This document shows positions 1-13,082 of a stretch of DNA of 64,000 nucleotides, one piece after another; positions within the stretch are counted from its first letter, which is position 1; every line of letters starts with the position of its first letter. Source of the stretch: Aphelocoma coerulescens (taxonomy: Eukaryota; Chordata; Aves; Passeriformes; Corvidae); assembly GCF_041296385.1 (NCBI RefSeq), contig NC_091015.1, forward strand, positions 87,962,004-88,026,003, in the 5' to 3' direction. The translations under genes and the position numbers were made by a program. The notes beneath the pieces are model-generated. The model did not search any database and was not told the origin of the DNA. It saw only the letters and a program-made list of their open reading frames with translations.

Positions 1-1225
1 ACTAGATGACTTTTAAAGCTCTCTTTCAGCCTAAACCATTACATGATTTTATTCTATGACAAAAGCAATCTCTCATACTCCATCAGCTTCTTTAACCACC
101 TCACTTTAATCATGATGTGTCTTAGAAGTTGAGCTTTATCTAATCTACCACTTCAGCTGCTTGGATGTATTACACTAGTGGTAGTATTTTCTAGCTAGTG
201 TCACAAGACTTACATCAGAGCTACTTTAGGGGAATAAAGAGAAGAAAACTTCTCAGAATGGTTCTATTATAAATATTTAAATTTATTCAAAGTAAACTTA
301 GACTCATTTATTGAATTTTTCTGAGTGCACATGTAAATTTTAACATGATAATTGAAACACCAGTATTTACAGTAGTGTGCCAACAGAAATTCTAGACATT
401 TTCAGAGATACTTCAAAATCATCATACTCCTAGTCTCATATTAGTGTTAATTTCAAAAATATGTGTTTAGATAATATTATGTGTGTATTTTTTTACTAAG
501 TTCTCAACTAATTGGAAAAAACACATGCGTAAGATAGCTGGTTTTCATGTTTTAGGAAAGACTGGTGTTTCTAGTTATGAAAGGAATACTTAACTTCTTT
601 TCTTCTGCTGACTAATGAAAATTTTGTGGGGAATAACCCAATCTTGCTGCTGCATTATCATTTCAGAGATGCTGGTGCAAATGTGTGATACTGCCTTGCA
701 TCTGCTGTAAGGAAAAACTCAAGTTATTGTCCAGTGAATGAATTGTTCTTCCAATAGTGTGTAATAATCACATTTTTTGAAGTGTCCCAGAGTCCCATCT
801 GACCTCCTCTTGTGTGTTTACTGTAAATTGGAATTTTTGTTATAGTTGGCATGTCAGAGATTTCCTACATCAGTCTGTTCAACACTGGCTAAATCCCATT
901 TCTGTCTGTTTTCAGCCACACCAGCAAATGTAATAAACTTGGTTGAAAAAGAGCTTGCATTTCCTAAGATTTCTCTCAATGTTTCTCTACACTGTACATT
1001 GTAATAGCAAACAGAGAATTATCACCCACACTGCAGGGATCATGTAACTCAGCAGCAGGAGGAGGATGTAATTTACTGTAAGGCAAGGAAAAAAAATTAC
1101 CTGATGATTGCTAAGGTTATATCTTTCAAGTAAAACAAGAAGAAATGAACAGGGTTTGGTTATTTTTTTTTTTTGTATAATTTTATATAATGCAGAAGAA
1201 CAGAGAACTGTAAGAATAATTTGGT
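1..1225. other. Non-coding DNA
   Basis: AT-rich unique sequence. A plus-strand acceptor/donor-like pair at about 667-706 (AG|ATGCTGGTGCAAATG…|gtaagg) is open for 40 nt but too short to call. Confidence 0.5.
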
Positions 1226-1293
1226 AGTGCCTAGTTAAGGACTGGACTTCATCCTAAGGGTCTTTTCAAACCTAAATGATTCTATAATTCTAG
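1226..1293 (+). mobile_element. CR1 LINE 3'-end fragment
   Basis: About 68 bp match the last bases of an avian CR1: a GGACTGGACTTCATCCTAAG-like segment, then TCTTTTCAAACCTAAATGAT and a decayed ATTCTATAATTCTA tail. Only the 3' terminus is present, as in most severely 5'-truncated CR1 insertions. Confidence 0.8.
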
Positions 1294-1545
1294 GAGATTG
1301 CTAAAAATATAATTTTGTGCTACAGTTTAATAAAATCTGTAAAACTAAAGTTAAGCTTTGGATCTCTCTGCTTATAAAGGTGATCTGACCTCAGTGTTCT
1401 ATTTAGTACGCACCCAGAGAATAAGGCTGGTCACTAAAAGAATCCTCAGCCAAGCTAGTAGAGCAAGAGTTGTCTCTATTTGTCATATGGCTTCTACAAG
1501 GGCTTAAACGGCAGCATGCAGTGCTGTAGCAATTTCTTGGTTGGT

Positions 1546-1546
1546 A

Positions 1547-1584
<38 letters not shown>

Positions 1585-1594
1585 ATTATTATTT
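1546..1594. repeat. (ATT)n microsatellite
   Basis: About 16 ATT units with one AAT interruption. The open frames here are translations of the repeat and are not genes. Confidence 0.95.
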
Positions 1595-2425
1595 CACTGT
1601 CAAAACATTGGAGGTTATGCATATGCAGATGGTCTTTATTGATTAGCCCAGTAATTTCTGAACTGCAGGCATCAGATCTTTGCCCTTGAGGAATTAGCAG
1701 CAAGTCATCTCCCTCCAGAAGTGACTTTGATCATGCTCAGCTTGGTTGTAGCTTGAAGTTTAGACACTGTTTTACAGGGATTCTGTGTTACATATATATA
1801 GACAGAATAAGTATGGCTGAAGGCATGAGAAATATGTACTGATTTTGTTTACTACTGTCAGGTAGAAGTGTCAAGGCAAAACCTTAAAAATATAAGCAGG
1901 AACAGCTCTCAAGTCCAAATAAGAAGGGAGATGATTTGCATTTTAGACTGTAAAAAGGGAAGGGCAAGAAGAATAAGGAGATGGACACAACTTACTGCTT
2001 TTAAAGACAGAAAGTAGGAAAATATGTTAGTGGTTATTGACTGGAAACAATGAAAAATTAAATGTGAATAGCTGTAAAAACTGCACTTAAGCGCAGAACT
2101 TGGGAGGGAGGAGATAAAAGAATGATCACAATGGTAAGAGAAAGGGAAACAGAGAAACAACAAGCATGTAGCAAGAGAACAGACAGGTGAGCTTCAGGCA
2201 AATTACAGAAGTAGAACACAGGGCTAAAATATTCATACCTGAATAAGTAAAGGTACAGAATTATATAACAAAAGCTTTTTTTTTTTTTTTCTGAAGGTGA
2301 ATGGTAGCAGAGCACAGTCAGACAATAAGTGTATGGGTTACCTTTGAAAAATAGGATATGGGACCAGGTTGCTTCCTGCATTCCAGGTGTTTTGGATAAC
2401 AGAAAAACATGCCTTCACATTACCA

Positions 2426-2520
2426 CTATATATATATATATCTATATCTATATATCTATATATATGTGTGTGTGTGTATGTGTATTTATGCAAATGTATA
2501 TACACATATATGTGTATTTT
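2426..2520. repeat. Compound TA / TCTATA / TG microsatellite
   Basis: A TA run changes to CTATAT units and then TG/TATG units, followed by decayed TATG-rich sequence. Confidence 0.9.
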
Positions 2521-2682
2521 TACATGCATATGAAGAGTTGGATATGGGTCCAAACCTGCTGTAAATTTTCATTCTTTAAATATATATGTTGGTACTTTAA
2601 AATTATACACATTTGTTAATTGGCCATGATTTTATTTCATTAATTTTCTTCTCTTCACTATGCCCTTACTTTGATTAAGTTT

Positions 2683-2721
2683 TTTTAGAATAATGAGGGA
2701 CACATTTTAGAATAATGAGGG
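2683..2721. repeat. Short tandem duplication, period 22
   Basis: TTTTAGAATAATGAGGG occurs at 2683-2699 and 2705-2721, separated by ACACA. Confidence 0.85.
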
Positions 2722-5462
2722 TTATTTACAGTGAAGTTTAAATCATTCTTTTGAAGAAATTATGCGATGTAATGCTGAAACAAAGAGAAGTGCATCCTGG
2801 AAGAGCTCTTTTCAGTCTTAGATGTTTCTTCAATTCCAGCATAGGACTCTACTAGTTCTTACAGCCTTGTTTCCAACATTAAACTGGCAGTAATTTAGGC
2901 ATATTTTTACTCTGTTTTCTTTAAGAAAATAAGCCAACACCGCTGGGAATACATGTGTAGTTCCTGTGAGTTAATAGCTCTGAGATTTATATACTATGCC
3001 TGATTGTGAATCTTTTACAGACAGTTGCTCAAATGAATAACACGTCTAATGTCAACAACTATGCAATAGCTGTACGCTCGATGGAGTTCTGCTGTGTGGA
3101 AAGTACCTCCACTAATTTCAGTAGAACTCAAATAAAGTTCTTGTGTACTTGATCCATATAGTGGTGCTGACATTCCTAAACTTGTCAAGTTTTAGTTCTT
3201 CAGACAGATAGTTGTCATGTGAGAGCTCCTTTTGTTTTGCATGCTAAGGAGAATCATAAAGGGAGCACAATGATCTTCATTCTTATTCATTAACAAATTA
3301 TGTCAGAAAAGATTTTTGGGTCTAGCGCAATAATTATACTTTTTTCCTGCCTCTTGGCTTCCTATTGGAAGTTTATACAAAGAAATAATTCCTACATGCA
3401 GATGTGTGTCATAACTTTCACATGTTGCATTATTTGTTTCCTGTGGCTTTTCTGTTGAATATGTTGCCTTTTCAGACCTTTATACTCTCTGCCCAATCTG
3501 TGTAAGGTCATAGTGTTCTTCTGCCTTTGCTGTTGTCTTACCTATCCTACCACTGGTATCCTTTGTTCTTGTCTTTCTTTTCCTAAGGTTTTTTTTGCCT
3601 CCATTTTTGAAGAATTCAGAGGGGACTGATAACCTTTTAATACAGATTTACCAACAACCTTTACCACTATATTGTTAGAACATAATTCAGTGTGGGGTTT
3701 TTTTCTTGTAGGAAAAATCTTTCAAATCTTGCATATAAACCACTACTTTTTCCCTGTGAAATAATTTATAGGGGATTATATGGTCTGCATAAAATTCTGT
3801 TTTGTCCACAAGAAAATGACTTTCATGTCCTGTAGAGCAGTCAGGATGATTTCTGGCAATATTTTATTTCTCCTCTGTGACTTTTCACTGACTAGATGCA
3901 GTACACCATAAATGCATTCTCATCAGAGTTTGTTTATGCATAGCAGTGTTGGAAGTAATAATCACTTGGGCTTTCTAGCATATGAGTCAGTAAATACATA
4001 AACAGGTACAGATTTATGACTCTGCACTTCAGAGTATCACAGTGCTTGATGCATAGTGCAGTCAACTTTATCTGAATGTCACAGAGGATAGGGAATATAT
4101 CTGTAATACCAAGGTCATTTTTGATGTAATTAATGGGTTGGGATTTCTTTTGTAACACAGTTTCAAATAACTTGATTTCTCCTAATCAGGGTTGTGGGTA
4201 TGGAATGGGTGTCCTTGAAATATGTAAATTATCCTGTGAAATACAGGCATGCAGATATTAAGTGTAGGCTGATGTCATTTTACCAGTGTGAATATTTTAG
4301 TGGATAGCATTTCTCGTGGAGATATATTCACTCTTTAGCAGGTAACACAAATTTCAAAGTGTTTATTCACATTACGAGTGTTAGTGAAGCGTTTTTTGGT
4401 GCAGTTAATGGAGGAACTCTGCTCTCAGTGGATTAAATATTAAAGTCTGCAAAACTGCCAGGTCTCACTGTTCACAAAGTAACTACACTTTATCTCACCT
4501 TCACCAGTTTTGCTGAGCTCACATGAGGTACACATCATTATTTTGCAGTGCTTTGTTTTGTGCCAGAGAAATATGTCATGACTGTAACAGCTACAGTAGT
4601 AGACCAATACTTCTTTTCCTTTGCAAGTGGGAGTGATAAACTTAGATAATATTCCAAGAGCCTCATCTACATATCTATATTTTTTAATATGTAGAAGCAA
4701 TCTTCTCTGTTGTGTCTTACTGAGGAAAAATAGTGGAAGAAAAATAGTGACATAGTGTTTCTGATCAGAAAGCAAACCTTGTTCTGTTTCACAGGTAGAG
4801 CTAAGACATTAGAAGAGATACCTTTAATAAGTAAGCGTTATTTTTAGCATTCAATTTAAGCTGGCATGAAACTTATATAGCAACTGTGGCTATTTAACAA
4901 ATGTGAAAGTGAATGGAAGATCCATTCTGGGACAGTGTGTGCTACATTCTGCACGGTTCTATTAGTCACATAAGAAAAGCCTGATAACAGGCCTTGCTCT
5001 TCAGAATTTTACTTAGTGCTATTCTTTGTGATAAGTCTTTAGCTGCTCATGTGCCAGGTGAGTCCTTGAAAGCTATTTTAGTTATGAACTCTTACTATTC
5101 AATGTCTGGAAACGCTGTGGTAGTCTGAGCTTGCCTTGGAAATTTCAACAGAAATAAATCTTACTGAAAATAAGATTAATTATATTTCATTTAAACCTTA
5201 AGTAAACCTTGGATTGTGTATATTTAATTAGATTTCATTGTTGTTGAATACATACAAGGGAAGCTAACATAAGCATAGATTATCATCTCCTCTGGCCATC
5301 ATGCTTGGGTCTCCTGAGGAAAATTCTTTAATGATTTGTAATTTGCAAATTGTTTAACTTCCAGCATCTTATTTTTTTTCTTTTTTTTTTAGCAAATTAT
5401 TCAGGTCAATCTATGAAAATGTATTACCACATCATTATTCTTCTATTCACTGGGTGTTCTGT

Positions 5463-5677
5463 CTGAACACAAGGAAAAGCTCATTTATTGTGAAGGTGAC
5501 CAAGTACTGGCAAAGGCTGATCAGAGAGGTTGTAGATTCTCCATCCTTGGAAACAAACAAAAGGTCACTGGACATGGTGCTTAGCAATTTTCTCTGAGTG
5601 AGTTAAATTGGGCAGAGAGTTGGACCAGATGACCTTCAGATGTTCCTTCCAGCCTAAACCATTCTGGGGTTCTGTAG
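5463..5677 (+). mobile_element. CR1 LINE 3' fragment
   Basis: The segment follows the CR1 3' region in order: TGTGAAGGTGACCAAGTACT, GAGAGGTTGTAGATTCTCCA, TTGGACCAGATGACCTTCAG and CCTTCCAGCCTAAACCATTC, ending in TCTGGGGTTCTG. It is diverged and has no open frame. Confidence 0.9.
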
Positions 5678-6123
5678 TACTGGAACTGTTTAAGAAAGAT
5701 AATTGATTGTCATGTATTGATTACCTCAATTTCTCAGTAGAAAATGTTTATGTTGTCATCATCTCTACACAAGAAATTTCCTGATTCAGTTTTTGTAATC
5801 CCTAGTAGAACTGCCTTTCAAGAGCCTTATATAACTTAGCTATATTTGGCTACAAATTATTAGAAGAAATTATGCATGATGGCAGAGTTTGAATAGTTTA
5901 ACAACAAAAACTTTTCCGAAAGAATTTTTAATTATATATTCTTTTGTTTTCTGCATTCTAAATAGTAAACAACAACCTTAGCAGAGACTGTCTTCTTCCA
6001 GCAGCCGGCTTGTTTGCAAATCATGCGTATTTTTGAGCTTTGTTATCATCTCTCTCCCACTCTTAAGCTGTAATGCAGACTAGAATTTAGTAGGGGGATT
6101 TGTACTCACTTTTATTTCCACAG

Positions 6124-6257
6124 GCACAGAAAGTATGAGTAGGACCGTAACTCCTGGTTTGGAGGGTGCAGCAGGTTACCAGAAGCAACATATCCCTGTA
6201 TATGGCAAGCAGTTTGGAGTACAAGCAACTACAGAAACTTCCATTTTTATACTTTGA
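6124..6257 (+). CDS. Possible plus-strand terminal coding exon
   Basis: A strong plus-strand acceptor (GTACTCACTTTTATTTCCACAG) is followed by two bases and 43 open codons ending in TGA at 6255-6257. The peptide begins TESMSRTVTPGLEGAAGYQK and continues QHIPVYGKQFGVQATTETS. The first half is GC-richer than its surroundings and has no low complexity. The other two frames stop within seven codons. I found no convincing upstream plus-strand partner, and the protein is unrecognised, so it may be a spurious open frame. Confidence 0.22.
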
Positions 6258-7948
6258 CTGCCCTCAGTTTATCTATGCACCATACCCAGCATTAGGATAT
6301 ATTGTGACTTCTAGTCAGTCTTAACGCAGGAAACATATAGAAAGAAGGATGTCTCTGTGTAAATTGGTTAGCAATATAGGGGTGGTTCCAGGTGGGTGCT
6401 GCAGCATCAGAATGAGCTGTCTCCTGTGGAGGCATGAAAGGCACTGAAGAACATGCAATTTTTTGCCACTTTGCCAGAGAGCCTGAGCACTGATGCTGTA
6501 TCTGAAATAATGAGGTTCAGCAGAAATACTGTAAGAGCTTAGATTAGTTCCATTCTCCTTTTGATTGTAAAGATTTCTTGAATTTTGGACATGGCTAAGA
6601 AGAACTGGAAGATCAAATAATGCTTGATTAAGTTGAAAGGCTCCAAAGTCAATAGTTGTAATTTGTACAACAAATCATGCTTTCACAGACAGATTTGTAT
6701 TTAAATAAACGATAACAAATGAGGCACTTACATAAGACTGTAAGTTCTCTGGCTGATTACAGCAGTAGTGCCTAGTGCTTCCTTCCTTGTTGGAGTATCA
6801 CCTGGCCAATCAATTGCTGTAAGAATGTACCACTAGAATTAAATTTACTTGGGGGCAGAAGAAATCACAAGGTTGAGTATTAGGATATGTGGTCATAATT
6901 TGGACCACTTATGATCATTACATTGATAGTTCCTGAGAACAGCAGTGACCATGAAGTTGTAGATTAGACAAAGCCCAAAGATTGGCACATAATAGATACC
7001 AGAATTTTTTTTAACTAGCAATCAAAAACTATGGCATGGGTCAGATTAAGAGGAATTTAATTTTCTGAAAATTTGGTTTAGGAAAATTGCAACATCTCAC
7101 TTGTGTCTCTACTTCTTCTTCTTCTTCCACTCTTGACTCTTTTTCCGTATTTTGCCATTACACATTTTTGCTGTCACTTACAGTTATCTGACTTTATTGT
7201 TTACCATTAAGACTCTTCAAAGTTGTTTTCTTGGGTATGTTGGCATGATATTGTATGTGAATTGTTTTAATATTTTCATGATTTTGATGATTTCCTAACT
7301 TTATTGTATTTATAATGAGTAATTAAAGTTAGTACCTTCAATAAGTGGGTATTGATGCAGAAAAGAGCAAACCGTCTAACCACTTGAAAATTTTCAAGAT
7401 CGGTCTGAATATTGACATAAAAACTAGTAAAAACCAGTTGAGTATGCAAAGAAAAAATTAGGGCAGTATACTACCAAACTTAAAAGAAGCAATGTAAATT
7501 CAATCAAAATTACATTAATTAGTAACAGCATGAGACTGCAATTGAATAAATTCCAGTAGACCAGATAATCAAATTTTAAGGGTTGGATTACATATGGAGC
7601 TTTTGCCAATTAGCTCCATGCATAATGATTTTTTCTTCCCAAAATAAGGACCTTCTTTTTTCAATCTTGGTGCCACTGGACATTTTACCCTTATGTGATC
7701 CCTATATAGAATGATCCAGTGAGAGCTTAAAAGCTATACTGTAAAAGGAGAAAAATTCAGGTAGCTTTCTGTTGATTGTAATCACAATTAAGTGGTTCAT
7801 CCAGGTAAATAAAAAATAAAAATTAGAAATGATGGTACATATTAATGGTTTATCCAAGTGAATAACCCAACATTTGAAGTCAATCACAACTTAATATAGA
7901 GCATATTTGGAATTTATCACTGGATGAGGAAGAAGACAGGATTCTTAC
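6258..7948. other. Non-coding DNA, probable intron
   Basis: AT-rich unique sequence with no supported feature. The next phase-0 exon after 7949-8141 was not found here. Confidence 0.5.
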
Positions 7949-8141
7949 AGTGTGATGAACCATTAGTTCAGGTATTGTGAATAACTGAGATACAGATATT
8001 TTTTTAGCTGTTTTTACATCAACTTGACACTCCTGTTCTCCATCGTGGCCCACAGCTAATGATGAAAGAACAGATGTTATCTCTTTTTCTGTGCACTCAG
8101 GTTTGTTTTGCTTTTTAGACAGGCCTAGTCCAAATGTAGAC
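7949..8141 (-). CDS. Coding exon of the same unrecognised gene (downstream)
   Basis: A 193-nt minus-strand segment lies between a strong acceptor (GCTCACTTCTCTCTACAG) and a good donor (ACT|gtaaga). Only one frame is open: one base plus 64 codons, so phase 2 in and phase 0 out. The peptide starts STFGLGLSKKQNKPECTEKE, passes a hydrophobic Ser/Leu stretch (ITSVLSSLAVGHDGEQECQ) and ends KKISVSQLFTIPELMVHHT. Residues are mixed polar and hydrophobic with no low complexity. No domain is recognised and no membrane helix is long enough. The phase-2 start fits the phase-2 end of 37328-37485, which implies a 29-kb intron. The next exon downstream must start in phase 0, and I did not find a convincing one below 7.9 kb. 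Confidence 0.55.
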
Positions 8142-9179
8142 CTGTAGAGAGAAGTGAGCATTACAAACAGCAAAATTGTAGATATGTGTCCTGTGTGTGT
8201 TTATGCATAATTTTTCTTTTTGGTTATTTTTCCTGGAAAGTGAGTTAATTGTGGTTTAGTGGGACTCCAAAATGTTTCCTGGATCTCGTCAGAAAGAGTT
8301 TACACAATATATTTTAGATAACAATATTTCTAATAATTCTGGAATTCATCCATGAAATATTTAGATAGGTAGATATTGATATCTTCTTGACACTGTTGTT
8401 CATGGACAAAAAGTTCTGCACAGTGACACAAAATCAAGCCGCTTGCGATAATGGATAAACACATTTATTTATCAGTTTATTTTTGCAGAACCCTTAGGAA
8501 CATTTACATCTACAGCTGTGACTATAATAAATCTGATCTCAAAATTAATCCCATATCTATAAATAAATGAAAATAATTGCATTGTGACAGTATATTTGTG
8601 ATCACCTGGGTGGTGTGGGGTTTTTCTTCATCTGATTGTTTATTTTTAAACCTATGTTTAATAATAGTAGATTTGAGCATCCTGAGACATTGTTTATTTT
8701 TGTTACTTCCTATTGGGAAACTCAGTGATAATGTGTCGGCTCAGAGAACAGAGGTGTTAGATGTGTATTCTATGAGTGTGAGCAACTTTGTAATACTTTA
8801 AAATGCCTTTTTTTTTTTCCTGAAAATTAGGAACGGAGAATAGTGCTGTCTTTCCCTGGTAAAACTGTGATTTCTTGTCCTTTATTCTTCACAGAACAAA
8901 AGGTGCCTCTTGCTAGGCTCAGTTACTTTCAAAAACTTGAAAATAACTTTTATTTTTAACTCCAGCAGTACATAAAGTGCCAATGTCTTGGAAAATCGTT
9001 GAGTACTTTATTTAGACTAGCACTACAACATTACCACTCTATCTGATCTCTTCCTGTTGATAACCCAGAGCATCACATGCTTCTCCCAGACAGCCATCCA
9101 GAGAAGTGCTGAAGTGCTTTACCTGGGATTTAGGGCTTTCAGATTTGGATTTTGAGACTGATTGCAAGCCTCACTGTTG

Positions 9180-9370
9180 TGTCTGTACTGTTCATGGAGA
9201 GGCTAGGGTTCATCCCATTCAATGTTTTGCAGTCTTTCAAGCATTTTCTGTTTTTGTTCTACCTCCATTGTGTCTTGCCTAGGTCCACTGGTCAAGATCC
9301 AAAGAAAGAGACAGCTCTGTTTTGTCCACTCATATTTCAGAGGATCAATCTTTGCAGCTGCACTCTCAAG
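9180..9370 (-). other. Unassigned sequence fused to the 3' side of the CR1 fragment
   Basis: The CR1 reading frame continues without a stop past 9371 to 9203 but no longer resembles the CR1 C-terminus I know. It encodes 55 residues including QDTMEVEQKQKMLERLQNIE. It could be a divergent CR1 3' end, another repeat joined at this point, or host sequence. I cannot decide by eye. Confidence 0.35.
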
Positions 9371-10705
9371 CCTTGTCCTGTCACTACATGCTCCTGTTAG
9401 AAGTCCCTTTACAGCTTTTTTGTAGGCTCCCTTCAGGTATTGTAAGACTGCAATTTGGTAACCCCAAAGCCTTCTCTTTTCCAGACTGAACAATCCCAAT
9501 TCTTTCAGCCTTTAGTTGTAGGAGAGGTGCTTCATCCCTCTGATCATCTTGGTGTCCCTCCTCTGGACTTGCTCCAACAGATCGATGTCATTCCTGTGCT
9601 GAGGACTCCAGAGCTGGATGCAGCACTGCAGGTGGGATTTCACCAGAGAAGAGCAGAAGGGCAGAATCCCCTCCCTCACCCTGATGGTTGCTTTGTATGT
9701 AGCCCAGGACCTGTTTGATTCTCTCAGCTCAGAGTGCACATTGCTGGACCATGTCCAGCCTCTCATCCACCAGCACCCCCCAGTCCTTCTCAATAGGGCT
9801 AGTCCCCATCTGCTCATCACCCAGCCAGGATTGATACTGGGAGGTTGCCCCAGCCCAGGTGCAGCACATTGCACTTGGTCCTGTTAAACCTGAGATTTCC
9901 ATGCTCCCAGTTCTTGAACTTGTCAGCTCCCTCTGGGTGCCATCTTGTCCTTCAGCTGTGTCAACTGCACCACTCAACTTGGTGTCAACAGCAAATTTGC
10001 TGAGGTTGTACCTAATCCCACTGATTTTTTCACTGATAAGGCTATTAAGTAACACTGGTCCCAATATAGGTCCCTGAGGAACACCAGTTGTCACTGATGT
10101 CAACTGGGACTCTGAGCCATTGACTACTACCCTCTGGATGTGACTGTCCTACAAATTCCTTATCCACCAAACAGTCCAGCCATCAAACCCATCTCTTGCC
10201 AATCTAGAGAGAAGGATGTTGTTGGCTTTACAGAAGTCCAGGTAAACGACATCTGTAAGCCTTCCCTTGTTCACTGAGGTAGTCATTCCATCATAGATGG
10301 CCACTAGGTTGTTCAGGCAAGACTTGCACTTGATGAAGCTGTGCTGGCTGTCCTGAATCATCTTTCTGTTCTCCACGTGCCTTAGCACAGCTTCTAGGAG
10401 GATCTGTTCCATGATCTTCCCACGCACAGAGGTGAGGCTGATGGGTCAGTAGTTCCCAGGGTCCTCCTTTCTATCCTTTCTAAAGATGGGTGTAAATCTT
10501 CCCTTTTTTTCAGTCACCTGGGACTTCACCTGGCTGCCATGACTTTTCAAAACCATGGAGAGTGTCTTGGCAGCTACATCAACCAATTTCATCAGGACTC
10601 TGAGATGCAGCTCACCATAGATTTATTATGTTCACGTTCCTCAGGAGGTCATAAACCTTATCTTTGCTTACAGTGGGAAGCAGTTTGTTTTTCTTGGGAC
10701 AAACA
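9371..10705 (-). mobile_element. CR1 LINE, 5'-truncated antisense ORF2 fragment (decayed)
   Basis: The minus strand encodes, in shifting frames, the reverse-transcriptase and C-terminal part of a CR1 ORF2. Recognisable pieces in order are [17 protein letters not shown] and YLDFCKA (10427-10149), GVPQGPILGPVLL and DTKLSGAVDT (10103-9850), GVLVDERLDM and LLEQVQRRDTKMIRG (to 9512), and LFSLEKRRL…YLKGAYKKA (9499-9371). The catalytic FADD box reads FAVD at about 9984-9995, so an active-site Asp is lost. Several frameshifts are present. Similarity stops near 9371, before the usual 3' UTR and tail. It is inactive. Confidence 0.95.
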
Positions 10706-13082
10706 GGATTTTCCTTGAATGACTCTACTTCTCCCCTTAATAGACAGCTCAATTAGAAAGAGTTCTAATTATGTAGAATTCTGGACACAAATTTATTTTA
10801 ACTTTCAATCCAATAGTAATATTTTAGGACTATTTGAAAATTAAGGGTGGGTGATTCAAATGCACCTGCTTCTTCAGCCCTATCATCTACTATAAAAGCT
10901 GTCCCTAAAAAGCAATCTTCAAGAGTAGCTTCTGTTATTCTTTATAATATGATACCTACTTGCTTTTACCCTTCCTTTGACAGTAAAAGAATTTAAAAAG
11001 TTAAAGATGTTGACATTTAAAGGATCATAATTGGCATCTGATTTAGTGTCCACTAATGTGAATGAGACCTGTTACCTGAAATTATTCCCATTTACTCTGC
11101 AAACCTAGATAAATTACTGTATGTATAAACTAAGCATGTTTAGATTTTTGGTGTTTCTTTATAATCCTAATCTGTACAGATTATGTGTATATCAGACACT
11201 AAAAACAATGTCTGAATATTTCAGATGGTTGTCCACATTGTCTTCCCTCCCAATAAATATATTGTTTTTAACACATATGAAATGATTCGTACACTTAATG
11301 AAAATTACTGGTACAAAATTTACCATTCTGGTTTCATAGGTGTATTTTGTAATTTTGGGGTTTTTTTTGTACAGTTGAATCTCATTTTACCTCAATTTTC
11401 TAAAAATACTTATGAAATTGCAGCAACACTGATTTTCAGACTTTTGTCTCCACTCTTGTACCTTCCAGAATGAACTCACGACCCCATTGTGACAGACAAA
11501 TGTAGCGAAGCCCTTTGGACTATTTACATGACTGCAGTCAGGGAATTCTTATGTTGATAAATGTTTTACACTAGTTCTGTCATGAGTCCAGATAAGCAAA
11601 GGTGCGCAGCAAGAACGTAACTTCTCATTTTCAGTCAACCTGATGCCAGATCAGGCTGTCACCAATTTAATCAGCCAGCTGATTAGCCAACACAGAGCAA
11701 CTACCTTGCCCCACCATTTTCTCAGGGGAGCAACAGCTAGGGGAGAAAGGACAGTCTGAAGGGAGCCAGAAAAACAGGTGTGAGGGATGAAGGAGCTGAT
11801 CTGGGCAAGGGAAGGGGCTGTGGAGATATAGAACACAAATTTGTAGATAACTAAGCTTTATTAATTCATGAGATAACCTCTGTTTTCTTCTGAAGTACTT
11901 TGTTATAGAATATTCTGAGGTAATTAAAACCTTGGGTGTCTGATTTAGATTGAAGCAGTTATTATAAAGTAAGAGGTCTTGCAAGAAGAAAAAGCTATTC
12001 ATCGAAGATGGGGTTTGAGTAGATTAAAAAATTAGGTTAATTAGTTTTTGTTTGTCCCTCTTGCATGATCTATACCTGCCAAGGATCCACATTTTCCTCT
12101 ATTTTAAAATAATGGCTTAGATACCTATTCAGATTTTCAGACTAAACATATTTATGTAGCAAAAATATACTTGCCTATGAAAACCAGCAAAATGTTTCTC
12201 TGCGACAAGTAGATTTTTGCATGTTGGCTGTTGGTTTCAAATGAAAATTTATGCTTATCACTACAGTGCAAACCATGAAAATCAATATTGTTTTAAACAA
12301 ATATATATACTAATATCTCTCATAACTTTCTCTGACTTCTCTCTTATTAAAAACTCTGCATTCTCATCCATTGTTACATTTTAGACTTTCTTGGGATGAA
12401 GGTGGCAAGAAAAAAAGAGTGAAGGAGCAATAAAATGCTTTCATCTAATTCTGTGCAATACTAGGAAATGAAAAGGAAAGATGTTGCTTTGTATAGAATA
12501 GATTTGAATATTAAGAATGCAAAAATATTTCTATATTTCAGATTCATTTTATTTCATCCAACTTCTATATTGCATTCTAGTTTCTCTGTAAAATATGGAC
12601 AAATTATATTTAATGAACACTTCAACAGTTAACTGTAGGGGTTTATTTTAAAAAGAAAAAAAGTATTATCCTAGTCTTATTTATGAAAAAGATTTTAATG
12701 AATACAGTGCAGAAAATGCCTCTTTGGAAAAAGATATAATGAAAATCCTTAATGAAAATGGCTTAACATATTCACTGAGACAGAAGAGGAGCCAGACCAA
12801 TATTGTTCAATCATCATCTTCTACTAATGGAAACCCAAAGAGAGAAATTTTGTGCTAGTCAGATAATGGCTCCTGTTATATAATGCATCCACACAGAGTG
12901 AAAAAATAGGAATGCATAACAGGCTTTAGAAAGTTTTATTTTTATGATTCTGAACTGTGTGATTCAGACCTTAGATTTCCATTCTCCAGCTTCCAAGCAT
13001 TGACTCATGGGATATAAGGTATGAAGGGCATGTAGAATGTTATCAAAGAACTGGCATTATGTGCTCCTAGAATCTCTCTTAC

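Larger units (their letters stand above)
1595..5462. other. Non-coding DNA with simple repeats
   Basis: No gene called. A minus-strand open stretch at 4440-4775 contains a good donor (GGTGAAG|gtgaga, near 4495) but no phase-compatible acceptor after the exon at 7949-8141. Confidence 0.5.

Noticed and set aside
1480..1703. Open frames on both strands with poly-Leu/Ile/Asn
   Set aside because: They are translations of the ATT microsatellite.
2329..2619. Open frames rich in Tyr/Ile/His-Thr
   Set aside because: They are translations of the TA/TG microsatellite.
9152..10077. Several plus-strand open frames of 67-89 codons
   Set aside because: Mostly antisense shadows of the minus-strand CR1 ORF2; the first two lie largely over the unassigned sequence at 9180-9370 and have no support of their own.
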